Below are positions 48,319-59,626 of a stretch of DNA of 64,000 bases, in pieces; within the stretch, counting starts at the first letter, position 1; each line of letters begins with the position of its first letter. The notes under the pieces were generated by a model. That model was not told the DNA's origin, did not search any database, and worked only from the letters and a program-made list of their open reading frames with translations. The stretch is from Ligustrum vulgare (Eukaryota; Streptophyta; Magnoliopsida; Lamiales; Oleaceae): NCBI GenBank assembly GCA_963555705.1, contig OY743182.1, forward strand, positions 53,572,592 through 53,636,591, given 5' to 3'. A program made the translations under genes and the position numbers.

Positions 48319-48790
48319 CTATTTTCGCAAGCTAATGCAGATCCTGTCTGTCGTCACAGGCTTTTTTGTGGTCGGGTTGGAAATGTCCGTCACATGAATG
48401 GTGGAGTTGAGGTTCTGCGGGTTTTGCTCCGGTTAGAAATCTACACAGAGAGGATGCGGTTCGGGAAAGTGGGTCTTGCGAGTGAAACAAACCTCTATTT
48501 GAAGCTTTACGCAGAATGAAGCTTGCGAGTATGATTTCAGGTGGGAATCCACCGCCACGCGACATAAATCAGGCTCTGCTGGCTGAAGCTTTCGAGGAGT
48601 TCTTCATTTGGGAACCGTCCGCAGCTAAATGAAATTAGAGGAAGTTGAGAGTGCCACAGTTGGTTGAAGCTTGCGAGGAGTGCTGGATGGAAGCTCTGGA
48701 TCTGATCCTCTCAGTTGGATATTGTTGCGAAGAATGCTGGAGCGCAGACCTTGGATTCGATTTGCAACAGAATAATAGGAGATAAATGAA
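48319..48790 (-). other. Possible 5' exon of the antisense gene
   Basis: A GC-richer block on the minus strand ending in a consensus-like donor. A short ORF (48332-48565) inside it ends before the donor, so the block is more likely 5' UTR. A degenerate motif CTCGCAAGCTTCA recurs several times in it. Confidence 0.25.
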
Positions 48791-48799
48791 GCTCAATTG

Positions 48800-49617
48800 T
48801 TTTCTTGTAATATTCATGATAAGTCAAGGGCAAGGTTGTCATTTTTCAGCTGGAGGTCAGTATTGCGGTTGGGCTCGCTGGGATTCTAGCATTATTGAAA
48901 CAATTTATTTAATTGTTCTAAAACTTTACATTTTAATTACTCCAAGCAATGTTTATTTAGGTTGGTTTTTTCGTGATTTCATCTATTGGAAATATTTAAA
49001 AAAGATGAAATAGTATGAAATAAATTCTTAAGCATATATTTTGGATCATTCGACCGAAAGATGCCCCAAAATTGTAGTTTCCGTAAGCCAATTGATTCGA
49101 TTGTATGTATTGAGTTAATTGATTTGTTCTAAAAAGCTCACTTTAATCCGTTTAAGAACTTTTAGGCACCAATTTTTCCCTCATCGTTTATCATTTTTTA
49201 TTTTATTTTATTTTTTTGACTTCATTTAGCTCACTAAAGCTTGAAATTTGACCTTGCGGTTTAGTCGCATAATTTTTTTTGATTGCTAAATGTCAAATTT
49301 AAGCATGGCTGGTTGGGAAAATAAATTCAAAACATTGTGGATTTCAAATTTTAAATTAATAACTGGGACCCAATATATTTTGGGCTTCAATAATTGAAGC
49401 AAATTCAAGCAGATTCGAGACCCAAATAAATCCGAGACCGTAAATAACAATTATTAGTTTTTACCCATTCTCGTAGGGAAAAAATACATAAATAAGGTGA
49501 TTATAAATATCAATTTCAAAATTAAGGTAAATCTTGCAAAATTTCAAAAATCAGGTTATAATTAGAATCAATTAATTAAATTAAATAACTAAAATATTTT
49601 ATTAATTATATATGTTA
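48800..49617. other. Intergenic DNA
   Basis: No gene or element recognised. Confidence 0.4.
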
Positions 49618-50025
49618 AAGTCATAATACTATATATTTCAAGTCACAAAACACAAGTTTTTTAGGTCACAAATGATTTCAAGGTCATAAATTATAAAAAT
49701 ATTAGGTCACAAATTGAACTTATTTTTAGGTCACAATAACATATTTGTTAAATCACAAACTGATTTCAAGGTCACAAAATATCAACTAAGAGAAACCAAC
49801 ATATTTTCAGGTAACAATTTTTTTACTTCTTAATTCCAATTTCAAGGTCACAAGTTTTAAATTAATTGATTCCAATTTCAAGGTCACAAGTTTTAAATTA
49901 ATTGATTCCAAGATATTTTTAGGTCACAATTTATCAAATTATTGGATCACGTATATTTGAAGTCACAATTATCATATTATTAGGGCACGATTTAACACGA
50001 GCACATATTAGGTCACAAGATATTG
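49618..50025. repeat. Irregular array of AGGTCACAA words
   Basis: Eight exact AGGTCACAA words and about seven one- or two-base variants (AAGTCACAA, AGGTCATAA, AGGTAACAA, AAATCACAA) occur in 400 bp, all on the + strand. They are spaced mostly 20-45 bp and prefixed either TTTTT or TTTCA. One 36 bp subunit is duplicated at about 49840-49912. No inverted repeats or CRISPR-like spacing. Confidence 0.85.
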
Positions 50026-50690
50026 GGTTTTCATCTCACATATGACACATCGTTGTGGCCGCCACCCTTTTTAACACCACCACCACTGCCATCACCGTCA
50101 ACCTCAACATCAACAAAAGACAACAACACATCTAAAATCACAGTGGGCACCGCCGATAGAATATCGCCTTCATCACCACATAAACGACAAACCCACCAAA
50201 AAGCCCAAACATCATTAAAAAGTAGACTTACCGCTCCTTACTGATATCTTCCTGATTCCTTCAGATCTATATTTAAAGAGCATCACAAATTATAATTCCA
50301 CGATAATGGAACCAAAATAGTCTCTACTCACCCATTAACACTTCATTGAATCGTCTTTGTGATATATAGCTTCAATCTACGGATTGAATCATCTCTGGGA
50401 TTGGATATATATCTTGAATCGTCTATGGATTTAATTATTTATGTGATCGAAGCAGCGGCAAAAAGGTAAGTAGCGGCGCCTCTACTTAGCTTGAAATTGT
50501 CACTACCAACGACGATCTTTTCAGCGATGTTCGAAGCAGAAGCGGGAGTTCGACGGGGATGAGGTTTGGCCAAGGGAAGGAGCGGAGATGGTTGTCAGCG
50601 GGTTGATTGAGAGAAAATAGATGGAGTGCAGAGATAGAGAGAGAGAGAGAAAAAAAAAATTAGGGTTTGAAGTATTGTTGTGTGATGTGA
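50026..50690 (-). other. Gene-leader-like sequence (possible captured 5' end)
   Basis: Minus-strand reading gives a telo-box AAACCCTAA (50660-50668 reversed), a CT microsatellite, then GC-richer sequence with a possible donor near 50465. This resembles a plant 5' UTR, but no downstream coding sequence was recognised. Confidence 0.3.
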
Positions 50691-51949
50691 GATTGAGATA
50701 ATGTTGAATAATTAATTTAATTTTAGATTATTATTATTTTAATTTATTAATTAATTAAAATTTAATTACAACATGAGATTTGAAGTTATTTATATTTGAT
50801 CTTATTTTTGAATTTGAATTTTATAAAACATGCCTGCTTGTAATTTCCTCTTCTCCTAAATTAGTCGAGATCCAGAACCCAAAATGTATAAAATCACAAA
50901 AGAAATAATAGTTATTATATCCTTTTGACTTGTCATCTTCACGTCTTACCTCCATTGCCAAATAATAAGTATGGGCTAAAATGACATTTTGAACTTCTAA
51001 TTTCTTCATGATCATGCACATACTAAGCTCTAATTTAAATCTCTCCAAAGAGAATTTGAAGTTGACTCATTAACCCATCAAAAAAGGTGTTGACGATTTT
51101 CGAAGCGCGACATACTCAGTGCTCACTCCTTCGATTCATGTTATATCTCAATCTATCGAGTGTCCAATTCAGTCTCATCCATTGACACATCATCGAATAT
51201 CTAGTTCACAAATAACAACCATTAGTCTATAACAAATATAGGCAATTCATAAGAGAATCAAGTACATTATTTTTTGAACATGAACATGCTATAAAAATTA
51301 ATCGATACTCTCTATAAAACGTTCATCACGATTAATTGTATCTCAATTAGTAGAGTATTTGACCATACAACCTTATTAGAATAAAATATCCATATCTATT
51401 TACTGGCTGTGATGTATTCGCACATTACATAACTCCATGTATGTAATTCTAGCAGATATAATAAATTAATTTCCGTAGATTGTAACTTGACACAAATACT
51501 ACACTCAACGTAATTCAATCTATCAAGTCAAATAGATCTTACGGTTTTACCATCTTATATTCTTAACTTCATCGCCGTTTGATTGATTAAATCGTGCAAA
51601 GAACATTAATATTAGATACGGCATAGAACAAGAAAAAGGTACATAGTAACAAGTGTAACTATCTTTCACTCTCAAGGGTGTACTTTTGAGTGCTCCTCCT
51701 ATCCAGGTAATTTAACCTAGTTCCCCATATTGCATGCAATAACAAGGTTTCTTTTACATATAGGCCAATTAAATTAATTGAGTAACTTGCAAGTCATTAC
51801 TACTGAAATTGAAATCAACGAATAATTATTAATCAAATAGAATAACGTTTGAAAATTTAAAATTGTTTAATTCTTTTATTAATTAAAAGAAATTGACTGT
51901 CACAAATTTCTCTATTTATGTACACTGAATTTCTTGTCCTCCAAAAATT
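50691..51949. other. Intergenic DNA left of the Tat element
   Basis: No gene or element boundary recognised. The ORF at 50821-51048 has no domain. Confidence 0.4.
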
Positions 51950-51954
51950 CTAGT

Positions 51955-52626
51955 TGTTGACCACAAAATCTGGCTGGACCTTGGACCCACACGTCTCAGC
52001 TCCTCCCTCTTGAACACGTGGATCTCCTGCGCACTAAGACAAACAATCAGCTTGCAAAGGGGGTCGAGGTGGCTCCCGTTTGCACTTCGATGCCTAAGTC
52101 AGTGCTCATTTTAGGCAAATATATATTTGGCGCGGGAGATAAAAGTGTGTAAAAGAGAGAAAAGGGAGTGAGAGAAATATAGAGTTAAGAGTGAGAAATT
52201 GCTAACCCTTTACTTGGAGACAATTGTGCTTCATTTATAGTGAAACTTCTTGTCTCGGATTGCGACACGTGGCATACTTTACACTTGTCATCACCCTAGC
52301 TTACGGATGTGACAATCTTGCTTTTCAAACCGTAATCATTGCTACATTTCGTAGGGGATGGGCGCCTGTCACGTCTGGGTAAAGGCAGTGTCCCATCACT
52401 GACTCCATCTCTCTCTTCTGGTCAACGCCATAAAGCACCCCGGCTGGGTATAAAGCACATCGGACGGGCGTTAACCAGGTCGGCTAAAGAGGTTTGCTTG
52501 ACATACCACCTCGGCATTCATCCCAAGGTGATATTCTAGGTCTGAGCTGTGGGTCAAGGTCCATTGGGCCATTATTGGGCCTTCGCTGGTGGATCGCTGT
52601 ACCTTTCTTTGTGCCCGCTTTCAACA
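51955..52626 (-). repeat. Tat element 3' LTR (left)
   Basis: 672 bp, starts TGTTGACCACAAAATC and ends GCTTTCAACA. It contains minus-strand CTATAAATG at 52232-52240 as a likely TATA box. Small ORFs inside it also occur in the other LTR and are not genes. Confidence 0.9.
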
Positions 52627-52722
52627 CTAGTCCCTCAAATCCGAAGGGATCATTCATGGTCGTGTAGGATTTGCCATGATTTCACAGCGTTAACCTTTTA
52701 GGGATTTCAATGAAGAAATTCC

Positions 52723-53991
52723 TTAGGTAAGGCTCGGATCCACATCATAGCTGACCTTCTGCCTCGGATTTTCTCTCATCACATACTGCCCTTCCTCTAG
52801 CCCCACACATCTTAGCAAAGGAGAGGTGTAACTCCGCTTATAAAGTAAGTCGTCTAAGAGCACGAAGTTCGCAGAGTATTTCCACAATTTCCGAGATGCT
52901 TCAGGCTCGTTTGGAACTGTCTGATGCTTTAAATATGCGATTAGGGGGTTCATCCAGGATCCCTCTTCTTCAATCGCCAGGATCTCCGGTCCTGGCTCAA
53001 TGGATGAGGTCATCATGTGCTCTACAGGGATCAGATTGTGGAGCTCCGAATCACTGCTGCTTGCTAGTTTGGCCAAAGCATCAGCGTTGGAATTCTCTGT
53101 TCTAGGAATGTGCTGTAACTCCATTTTTCCGAAGTGCATAGCTAAATCTCTTACTTTCTTCAAGTAAGCGACCATAGAGGGTTCTTTGACAGAAAATTGC
53201 CCATTGAATTGGCTTACAACAAGCTGCGAATCACTGTTAGCCACCACGGACTTAATCTTCAACGCTTTCGCAAGTCTTAGCCCGGCTAATAGCGCCTCGT
53301 ATTCAGCAACATTGTTGGAGGCTTTGAATCCAAAGCGGATTGCACTGTGTAATTTAAACCCTTCTGGGCTTACTAATAGTATTCCTGCGCCGGATCGTCC
53401 ATCAGCCGAGGACCCATCAACGAACAATTTCCACTTCTGTCCATCATGTTGGCTGTCCTCGGTGTTGTCTACCATTTCGACCTCAGGTGGATGGGTGAAT
53501 TCAACTACGAAGTCTGCCAACGCCTGACCCTTTACGGCGGTCCGAGGCGCATAATGTAGGTCGAACTGGCTGATTTCTATCGCCCATTTTAGTAACCTCC
53601 CAGAAATGTCTGGTTTATGCAACACTTGTCTCATGGGAAAGTTGGTGAGCACTTGTATGGAGTGTGACTGAAAGTAGGGACGAAGCTTACGTGAGGCTGT
53701 GATCAGCGAGAGAGCAAGTTTTTCCATATCTGGGTAGCGCGCTTCGGCGTTCAGCATGGCTTTACTTACATAATATACTGGTAACTGGTTCCCATCCTCC
53801 TCTCGGATTAGCACTGAGCTAACAGCCTCTTTAGATACAGCCAAATATAGGTAGAGAGGCTCGCCAGATTTTGGCTTTGATAGCAATGGGGGCGGCCTAA
53901 AGAAGCTTTCAGGTCGGCAAACGCCTGCTCGCATTCTGGTGTCCATTGGAATCGCTTTCCCCCCTTCAGGACCTTGAAAAATGGCAAGCAT
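52723..53991 (-). pseudogene. RT-linked RNase H plus extra (archaeal-type) RNase H, frameshifted
   Basis: A 422-codon ORF. Residues about 45-165 form the retroviral RNase H linked to RT (VYYVSKAML, YPDMEKLALSLI). Residues about 187-310 form a second RNase H with a full acidic set: D192 (FVDGSS), E230 (NNVAEYEAL), D254 (NSDSQLV), D304 (NADALAKLA). It overlaps the gag-pol ORF in another frame at 53808-53991. The homologous reading switches at about 53905, beside a GGGGGCGG run, so a one-base indel is likely. The C-terminus runs out before any integrase zinc finger and ends in unrelated residues. Confidence 0.85.
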
Positions 53992-56900
53992 TTGTCAGTG
54001 GATTTTGAGACGAACCGGTTCAGGGCCGCGATTCTTCCCGTTAAGCTTTGCACTTCTTTTGGGTTCCGAGGCGACTGCATGTTTAGCAGAGCATTGATTT
54101 TGTCCGGATTGGCTTCGATTCCCCTCTTATTCACCATGAATCCGAGGAATTTCCCAGATGCTACCCCGAAAGCACACTTCGCCGGATTGAGTTTCATCCG
54201 ATATCTTCTCAAAACGTCAAAGGCTTCTGACAAATGGAGGATATGATCAGCAGCGACCATGCTTTTGACTAACATGTCGTCAACGTACACCTCCATAGTG
54301 TTCCCCAATTGTTTCGAGAACATGCGGTTTACCAGCCTCTGATAAGTAGCTCCCGCATTCTTCAAGCCAAATGGCATAGCTCTGTAGCAATAGAGTCCTC
54401 TATCCGTGATAAATGAAGTATGCTCTTCATCCGATTCGAGCATGGGAATCTGATTGTACCCGGAATATGCATCCATGAAGCTTAGCAACTCGTGCCCCGC
54501 CGTGGAGTCGACCAGTTGATCAATCCGGGGTAATGGAAAGCTGTCTTTGGGACATGCCTGATTCAAATTAGAAAAATCAATGCACACCCGCAATTTCCCA
54601 TTGTGTTTTGGTACTAAAACAGGGTTTGACACCCACTTCGGATATCGGGACTCTCTTATGAAACCATTTTTCAGTAGCTTTGCGACCTCGTCTTTCAAGG
54701 CCTCATACTTGTCCGAACTCATGGGCCTTCTTTTTTGCCTGTGCCCAGGGCTTCGGGGATCCAGCTGGAGTCTGTGACAGGCCTCCTTAGGATCAATCCC
54801 AACCATGTCACCATGCTTCCATGCGAATACATCGAGGTTTTGAAGTAGGAAGTCCTTTAATTGACTCTTGTATTCTGTTGGCGAGTCCAGTCCGATCTGT
54901 AATTCTTTGATTGGATCATGTGGGTCTACGCCGAAGCATTCCAACTTTTCGGCCGGGGTGGGGCAATTGTCACCTGCCATCCTGGGGTCTAGATCTGCTA
55001 AATCCTCTTCTAGGGTCATCGTGACATCCTTATCTTCAGATGGCCCTTCACCCAATCTTTCAGGGTCTGGGGCAGCCTCGGCCATAGCTACATCACTGAT
55101 CATGTTCAGGCTTCGATCCTGAAACTTTCGGATCGCATTTGTGTAACAAGCCCGGGATTCTGTTTGGCTTCCCCTTACAGTTGCAACGCCATACTCGGTG
55201 GGGAACTTCATGCAAATGTATTTGGTATGCGTTACAGCCCCCAAGTCAATAAGGCCAGGCCTTCCAATTGAACCATGGTAGGAGGAGATTTTGTCTACTA
55301 CCAAAAATTCCATAGGAATTCTGGAGAGGATCGGTGACTGCCCTACTTCAGTCGTAAGTGTTATGGATCCTCTGGGGGTTATGCTGTCCCCCGTGAAACC
55401 GTATATTGGATCAGGGACTGGAATAAGTGGGGTGCTGATCCCCATCTTATCAAAAGTTGCCCCGTATATCACATTTACCGAGGCACCATCATCCACCATC
55501 ATTCGTGATAGCCCATTTCGAGCCACCACCACTCTGATAACCAATGCGTCGTTGTGCGGGAAGTGCACTCCAATGGCATCGTCTTGTGTGAAGGTGATAG
55601 GTTCCGTCCGAGGAATCCCAACAGGATGAGAATGGATATGATAGTTCACGTTGGCGGGCTGCTTGGCCTCTCTTATATACCTCTTTTGGGAGTTGTTTGT
55701 GCTCCCACCTGGGTGGGGGCCTCCCAGTATTGTGTCAATTTCACGAATGGGGAGGTCTGCCATAGGCGTAGGTGGTTCCCGTGTATCTTTAGCATGTGCC
55801 GAGGTGGTGTCTGGACCCTTATTTCTGTCTCTTTGATGATTGTTAATTCTTTCTTTAGTTGAATTCTTCCACGGAGCTCTCCTATCAGCTCGGTTGAACT
55901 TCTGGCCACCAGATTTTCGAGTTCTCCCTGTGTCGGGGGGGAAGTCACCTCCCCTTCTCCCCTGTGCCTTTTGGTCAGCTAGCATGTGGATTTCCCTGCA
56001 ATCCTCTGTTGCGTGACCGTAATATCTGTGGTAGGCGCAGTAAGCCCCAATCATGGGCTGTTTTCCACTTCGGCTGCTTTCCACTCTCCCTTGAGCAGTG
56101 TGAGGATTTTGAGAAGGGGTGTTAGAGTGCAAGTGAGGGATAGCTTCCGTGATTTCTGCTGCAAAGCTAGATCCTGTCCCCGGAAATGGACGAGGAGCAC
56201 CACCTCGGTTACCGAGGACCCTATCCTTGTTTCCTCCCTTTTTGAGGTCCGCTTCATTGGAATATCCAAGGTTGTATCTCCCTTGGGGGTGATTATCTCT
56301 GGCCCTAGCCATTTCCTCCGATACAATCTCTTCCTTCATCAGGTTTACCAGGGTGTTGTAATCCCTTGGTTTCCTGCTCCGGACATCCCTCCAAAACATG
56401 CTGGTCATATCTAGCCCTCCTTTTAAGGCGGAAAACATCTCCGCTTCTGTGATATTTTCACAGATATGCATTTCTTCAATAAATCTGGCTAGGTAACTTT
56501 TCAGAGATTCGTCCCTTCCTTGCCTCAGATCCTGAAGGCGTTGGAGTGGGAGTTGGCCAGGCCTGGAAGAAACAAAGTCATTCTTAAAAGCAGTTTTCAT
56601 ATCCCTCCAACTGTGGATGCTGCCAGGAGGGAGTTTTTTATACCATCGTATGGCACTTCCCTCAAGGGTTAAAGCAAAAGCTTTACATTTCAGTGCCGGG
56701 GTAGCCCCGGCTATTTCCATGCTGGCGCGGTAATTTAACAGGTGATCATCAGGATCACCTCGGCCAGAGTATTTTTCCATTTCTGGCATCTCAAAGTCAT
56801 GGGGAACGGGGCATCTACGGAGGCCCTCTGTGAAGGGACTTACTTCCTCTTCGTAATCCAACTCGTATGACGGCAGCTCGCTGTTCTCGTCGTGACCGGA

Positions 56901-57698
56901 ATACTCTGGGTCACGGTATTGGCCATAGAGCGGCGGAGCGTACTCCTGCCTTTGTGGTGGTGGAACGCGGCCGTAGTTTGGCCTTTCATGGCTCTGTAAT
57001 TCATTACGAGGATTAGTCCGAACTGCTTCGGCTCTTCTTTCTTGCCTATTCCTAGGCTCATGTACTGATGCCATCCTTTCTCCCCCCATACCTTGTTGGT
57101 CCCGGTACATTTGATCCTGCGACAAGGCTTCTTCAGCGCGTCGCTCGCGCCTATTTCTGGGCTCTGCGGCATTGCGCCGACCTGGGTCCGTTTGCCCCCG
57201 TCGTCCCTTGAATAACCCTCCTATTCGGCTGAAAACACTGCCGGAATTTGCGGGAGAAGCCTCCTTGCGTCTAGCTGGGGGTGGGTTTTGTTCCCCATGT
57301 GTTCCATGTTCTGGGTCTCGCTCGTACAAGGGCTCGGAGTCCACTTCGGCGTATGCCTGCGGATCCTGGTAATAATAAGATACAGTGGCCGCTTCGGATG
57401 GTGAGTAGTGTGGCTGTGAGTATTGCTGAGGCATTGCGGGTTCGTTCACAGCATACCCTCTGGCCATAAAGGCGTTCATTGCAGCAGTCTGTTCTATTTG
57501 CTGCCTCTGCATCTCCAGCATTTGGGCCGCCATGAGTGTCATGTCTCGCATCATGCGGCGATTTCGGTGCCGGCGAGGTGGATTAGGTTGTGCCACTTCC
57601 TCGTCGGCGTTTTCATGGAGTCCTTGAGGAACTTCGTCCTCGTTGTGTCGGCCACTTCCTCCCCTACGGGGGTTAACATCACCGTAACTTTCATTCAT
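53808..57698 (-). pseudogene. Tat-lineage Gag-protease-RT polyprotein (1296 codons, truncated)
   Basis: It encodes the structural and replication proteins up to the RT thumb. A long charged N-terminus with EPRNRxERRAE repeats comes first. The Gag core lies at about residues 320-460 and a CCHC-like CAYHRYYGHATEDC at 554-567. The protease active site is VDDGAS (735-740), where a D occupies the usual S/T position; Tat-type proteases are known to vary here. Reverse transcriptase spans about 1010-1200 with YVDD at 1138-1141. The last 30 or so residues are out of frame after the shift near 53905. Gag and RT look intact, but without integrase the element cannot be autonomous. Confidence 0.9.
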
Positions 57699-57767
57699 GT
57701 TTCAGAAGAATTTCTGTTCTTTAGATTGTTTTTCAAGGATAGATAGACCTTTGTCTTGCTGCTTCAA

Positions 57768-58175
57768 ACCTTTTTCAAGGTTGTTAAACTTATGTTTCGA
57801 AGTTTCTTACCTTTTTCAAGGGTGTTTAAACTTATGTTTCAAAGTTCTTTACCTTTTTCAAGGTTGTTTAAACTTATGTTTCAAAGTTCTGTTACCTTTT
57901 TCAAGGTTGTTTAAACTTATGTTTCAAAGTTCCTACCTTTTTCAAGGGTGTTTAAACTTATGTTTCAAAGTTCCTACCTTTTTCAAGGCCAATCAGCTTA
58001 TCTTTCAAAGCTCCTACCTTTTTCAAGGCCAACCAGCTTATCTTTCAAAGCTCCTACCTTTTTCAAGGCCAACCAGCTTATCTTTCAAAGTTCCTACCTT
58101 TTTCAAGGCCAACCAGCTTATCTTTCAAAGCTCTTACCTTTTTCAAGGCCAACCAGCTTATCTTTCAAAGCTCTT
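57768..58175. repeat. Ten tandem 40-43 bp units in the Tat leader
   Basis: Each unit starts CCTTTTTCAAGG. The five left-hand units continue GTTTAAACTTATG(T)TTC and the five right-hand ones CCAACCAGCTTATC, so two homogeneous blocks abut. They lie between the primer site and gag. The + strand ORFs here (57697-58356, 57948-58457) are artefacts of the repeat. Confidence 0.9.
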
Positions 58176-58276
58176 TGCAGTTATCCACTCTATTGTAAGA
58201 GGTTATTTGTCCTTTTTCAGGGCTACCTTTCTATGTGTGGCTTTTTATCATGTTTTTTCGTGGTTAGCAGTATGGC

Positions 58277-58294
58277 TTCCCACAGACGGCTCCA
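58277..58294 (-). other. Tat element primer-binding site
   Basis: Minus-strand TGGAGCCGTCTGTGGGAA lies three bases inside the 5' LTR. It resembles the TGGCGCCGTCTGTGGGAA-type sites I know from Tat elements; I do not assign the tRNA. Confidence 0.6.
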
Positions 58295-58297
58295 AAA

Positions 58298-58969
58298 TGT
58301 TGACCACAAAATCCAGCTGGACCTTGGACCAACACGTCTCAGCTCCTCCCTCTTGAACACGTGGATCTCCTGCGCACTAAGACAAACAATCAGCTTGCAA
58401 AGGGGGCCGAGGTGGCTCCCTTTTGCACTCCGATGCCTAAGTCAGTGCTCATTTTAGGCAAATATATATTGGGTGCGGGAGATAAAAGTGTGTAAAAGAG
58501 AGAAAAGGGAGTGAGAGAAATATAGAGTTAAGAGTGAGAAATTGCTAACCCTTTACTTGGAGATAATTGTGCTTCATTTATAGTGAAACTTCTTGTCTCG
58601 GATTGCGACACGTGGCATACTTTACACTTGTCATCACCCTAGCTTACGGATGTGACAATCTTGCTTTTCAAACCGTAATCATTGCTACATTTCGTAGGGG
58701 ATGGACGCCTGTCACGTCTGGGTAAAGGCAATATCCCATCACTGACTCCATCTCTCTCTTCTGGTCAACGCCATAAAGCACCCCGGCTGGGTATAAAGCA
58801 CATCGGACGGGCGTTAACCAGGTCGGCTAAAGAGGTTTGCTTGACATACCACATCGGCATTCATCCCAAGGTGATATTCTAGGTCTTAGCTGTGGGTCAA
58901 GGTCCATTGGGCCATTATTGGGCCTTCGCTGGTGGATCGCTGTACCTTTCTTTGTGCCCGCTTTCAACA
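58298..58969 (-). repeat. Tat element 5' LTR (right)
   Basis: 672 bp, the same length as the left LTR, with about 14 substitutions and no indel by eye, many of them transitions. Confidence 0.9.
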
Positions 58970-58974
58970 CTAGT

Positions 58975-59446
58975 TATGCAAAATCTCTATTTCCTGTAAT
59001 ATATTAAAGATAATTACAAGATAATAGAGATAAGGTAAGATAATGATGCATTAAAAGAATCTTATCATAAGTGAACCACTTATCAATCAAATGATACAGA
59101 CAAATTTGGACTCTAGGAAATAAATGCTAGAATTTTTGGTCAAACAAGAATATTGGTCAAATTAAAACATTATTTCATACATAAACATTTACCATAAATA
59201 ATAAGAGATAAGTCTAACAAGTTTATACTTATCTCTAAGTAAGAAATCAATATCACTTAGAATATGAGATAAATACAAATACAAATTCAAGTCCAAGTAA
59301 ATAACTAATAATTTAATTAAACTTGATAAATTATTAAACAAAAATATTTAGTAGTTAAATTAAATTTACCAAATTATTAAACTTTAGGAAAATAAAAAGT
59401 GCCAATAAATAAATATAACAATAATGCATCAACGTTAATTTTAATA

Positions 59447-59508
<62 letters not shown>

Positions 59509-59626
59509 ATACTTACGATTACTTTTGCTTCCTTCTATGTTGGAATTAATGACTTTGGATTTTATATCTTTGTTACTATTGAGTGGCTGGCTATTAGCTT
59601 ATTATTATTACTAAAGTAAAACTCCA
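58975..59626. other. Intergenic DNA with (AT)n tract
   Basis: A long AT microsatellite at about 59449-59504. Nothing else recognised. Confidence 0.6.

Larger units (their letters stand above)
51955..58969 (-). mobile_element. Tat-lineage Ty3/gypsy retrotransposon, integrase-deleted
   Basis: 7015 bp, with 672 bp LTRs at both ends (TGTTGA...TCAACA) and a perfect 5 bp target duplication CTAGT (51950-51954 and 58970-58974). Minus-strand order: 5' LTR, primer site, repeat-bearing leader, gag-protease-RT ORF, frameshifted RNase H ORF, 3' LTR. A second RNase H after the RT-linked one is a hallmark of the Tat/Ogre-Retand lineage. The integrase is missing: less than 200 bp separates the end of the RNase H ORF from the LTR. 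About 14 LTR differences by eye (about 2%) make it clearly older than the dimer at 15627. Confidence 0.9.

Noticed and set aside
49618..50025. AGGTCA words as hormone-receptor response elements
   Set aside because: Nuclear receptors that use AGGTCA half-sites are an animal system; no plant equivalent is known to me.
52627..52722. Integrase remnant of the Tat element
   Set aside because: The gap between the RNase H ORF and the LTR is under 100 bp and shows no HHCC or DDE motif in any frame I read.
57697..58457. Two overlapping plus-strand ORFs with repeating FQGCLNLCFKV-like units
   Set aside because: They translate the 40-43 bp leader repeats of the minus-strand Tat element.
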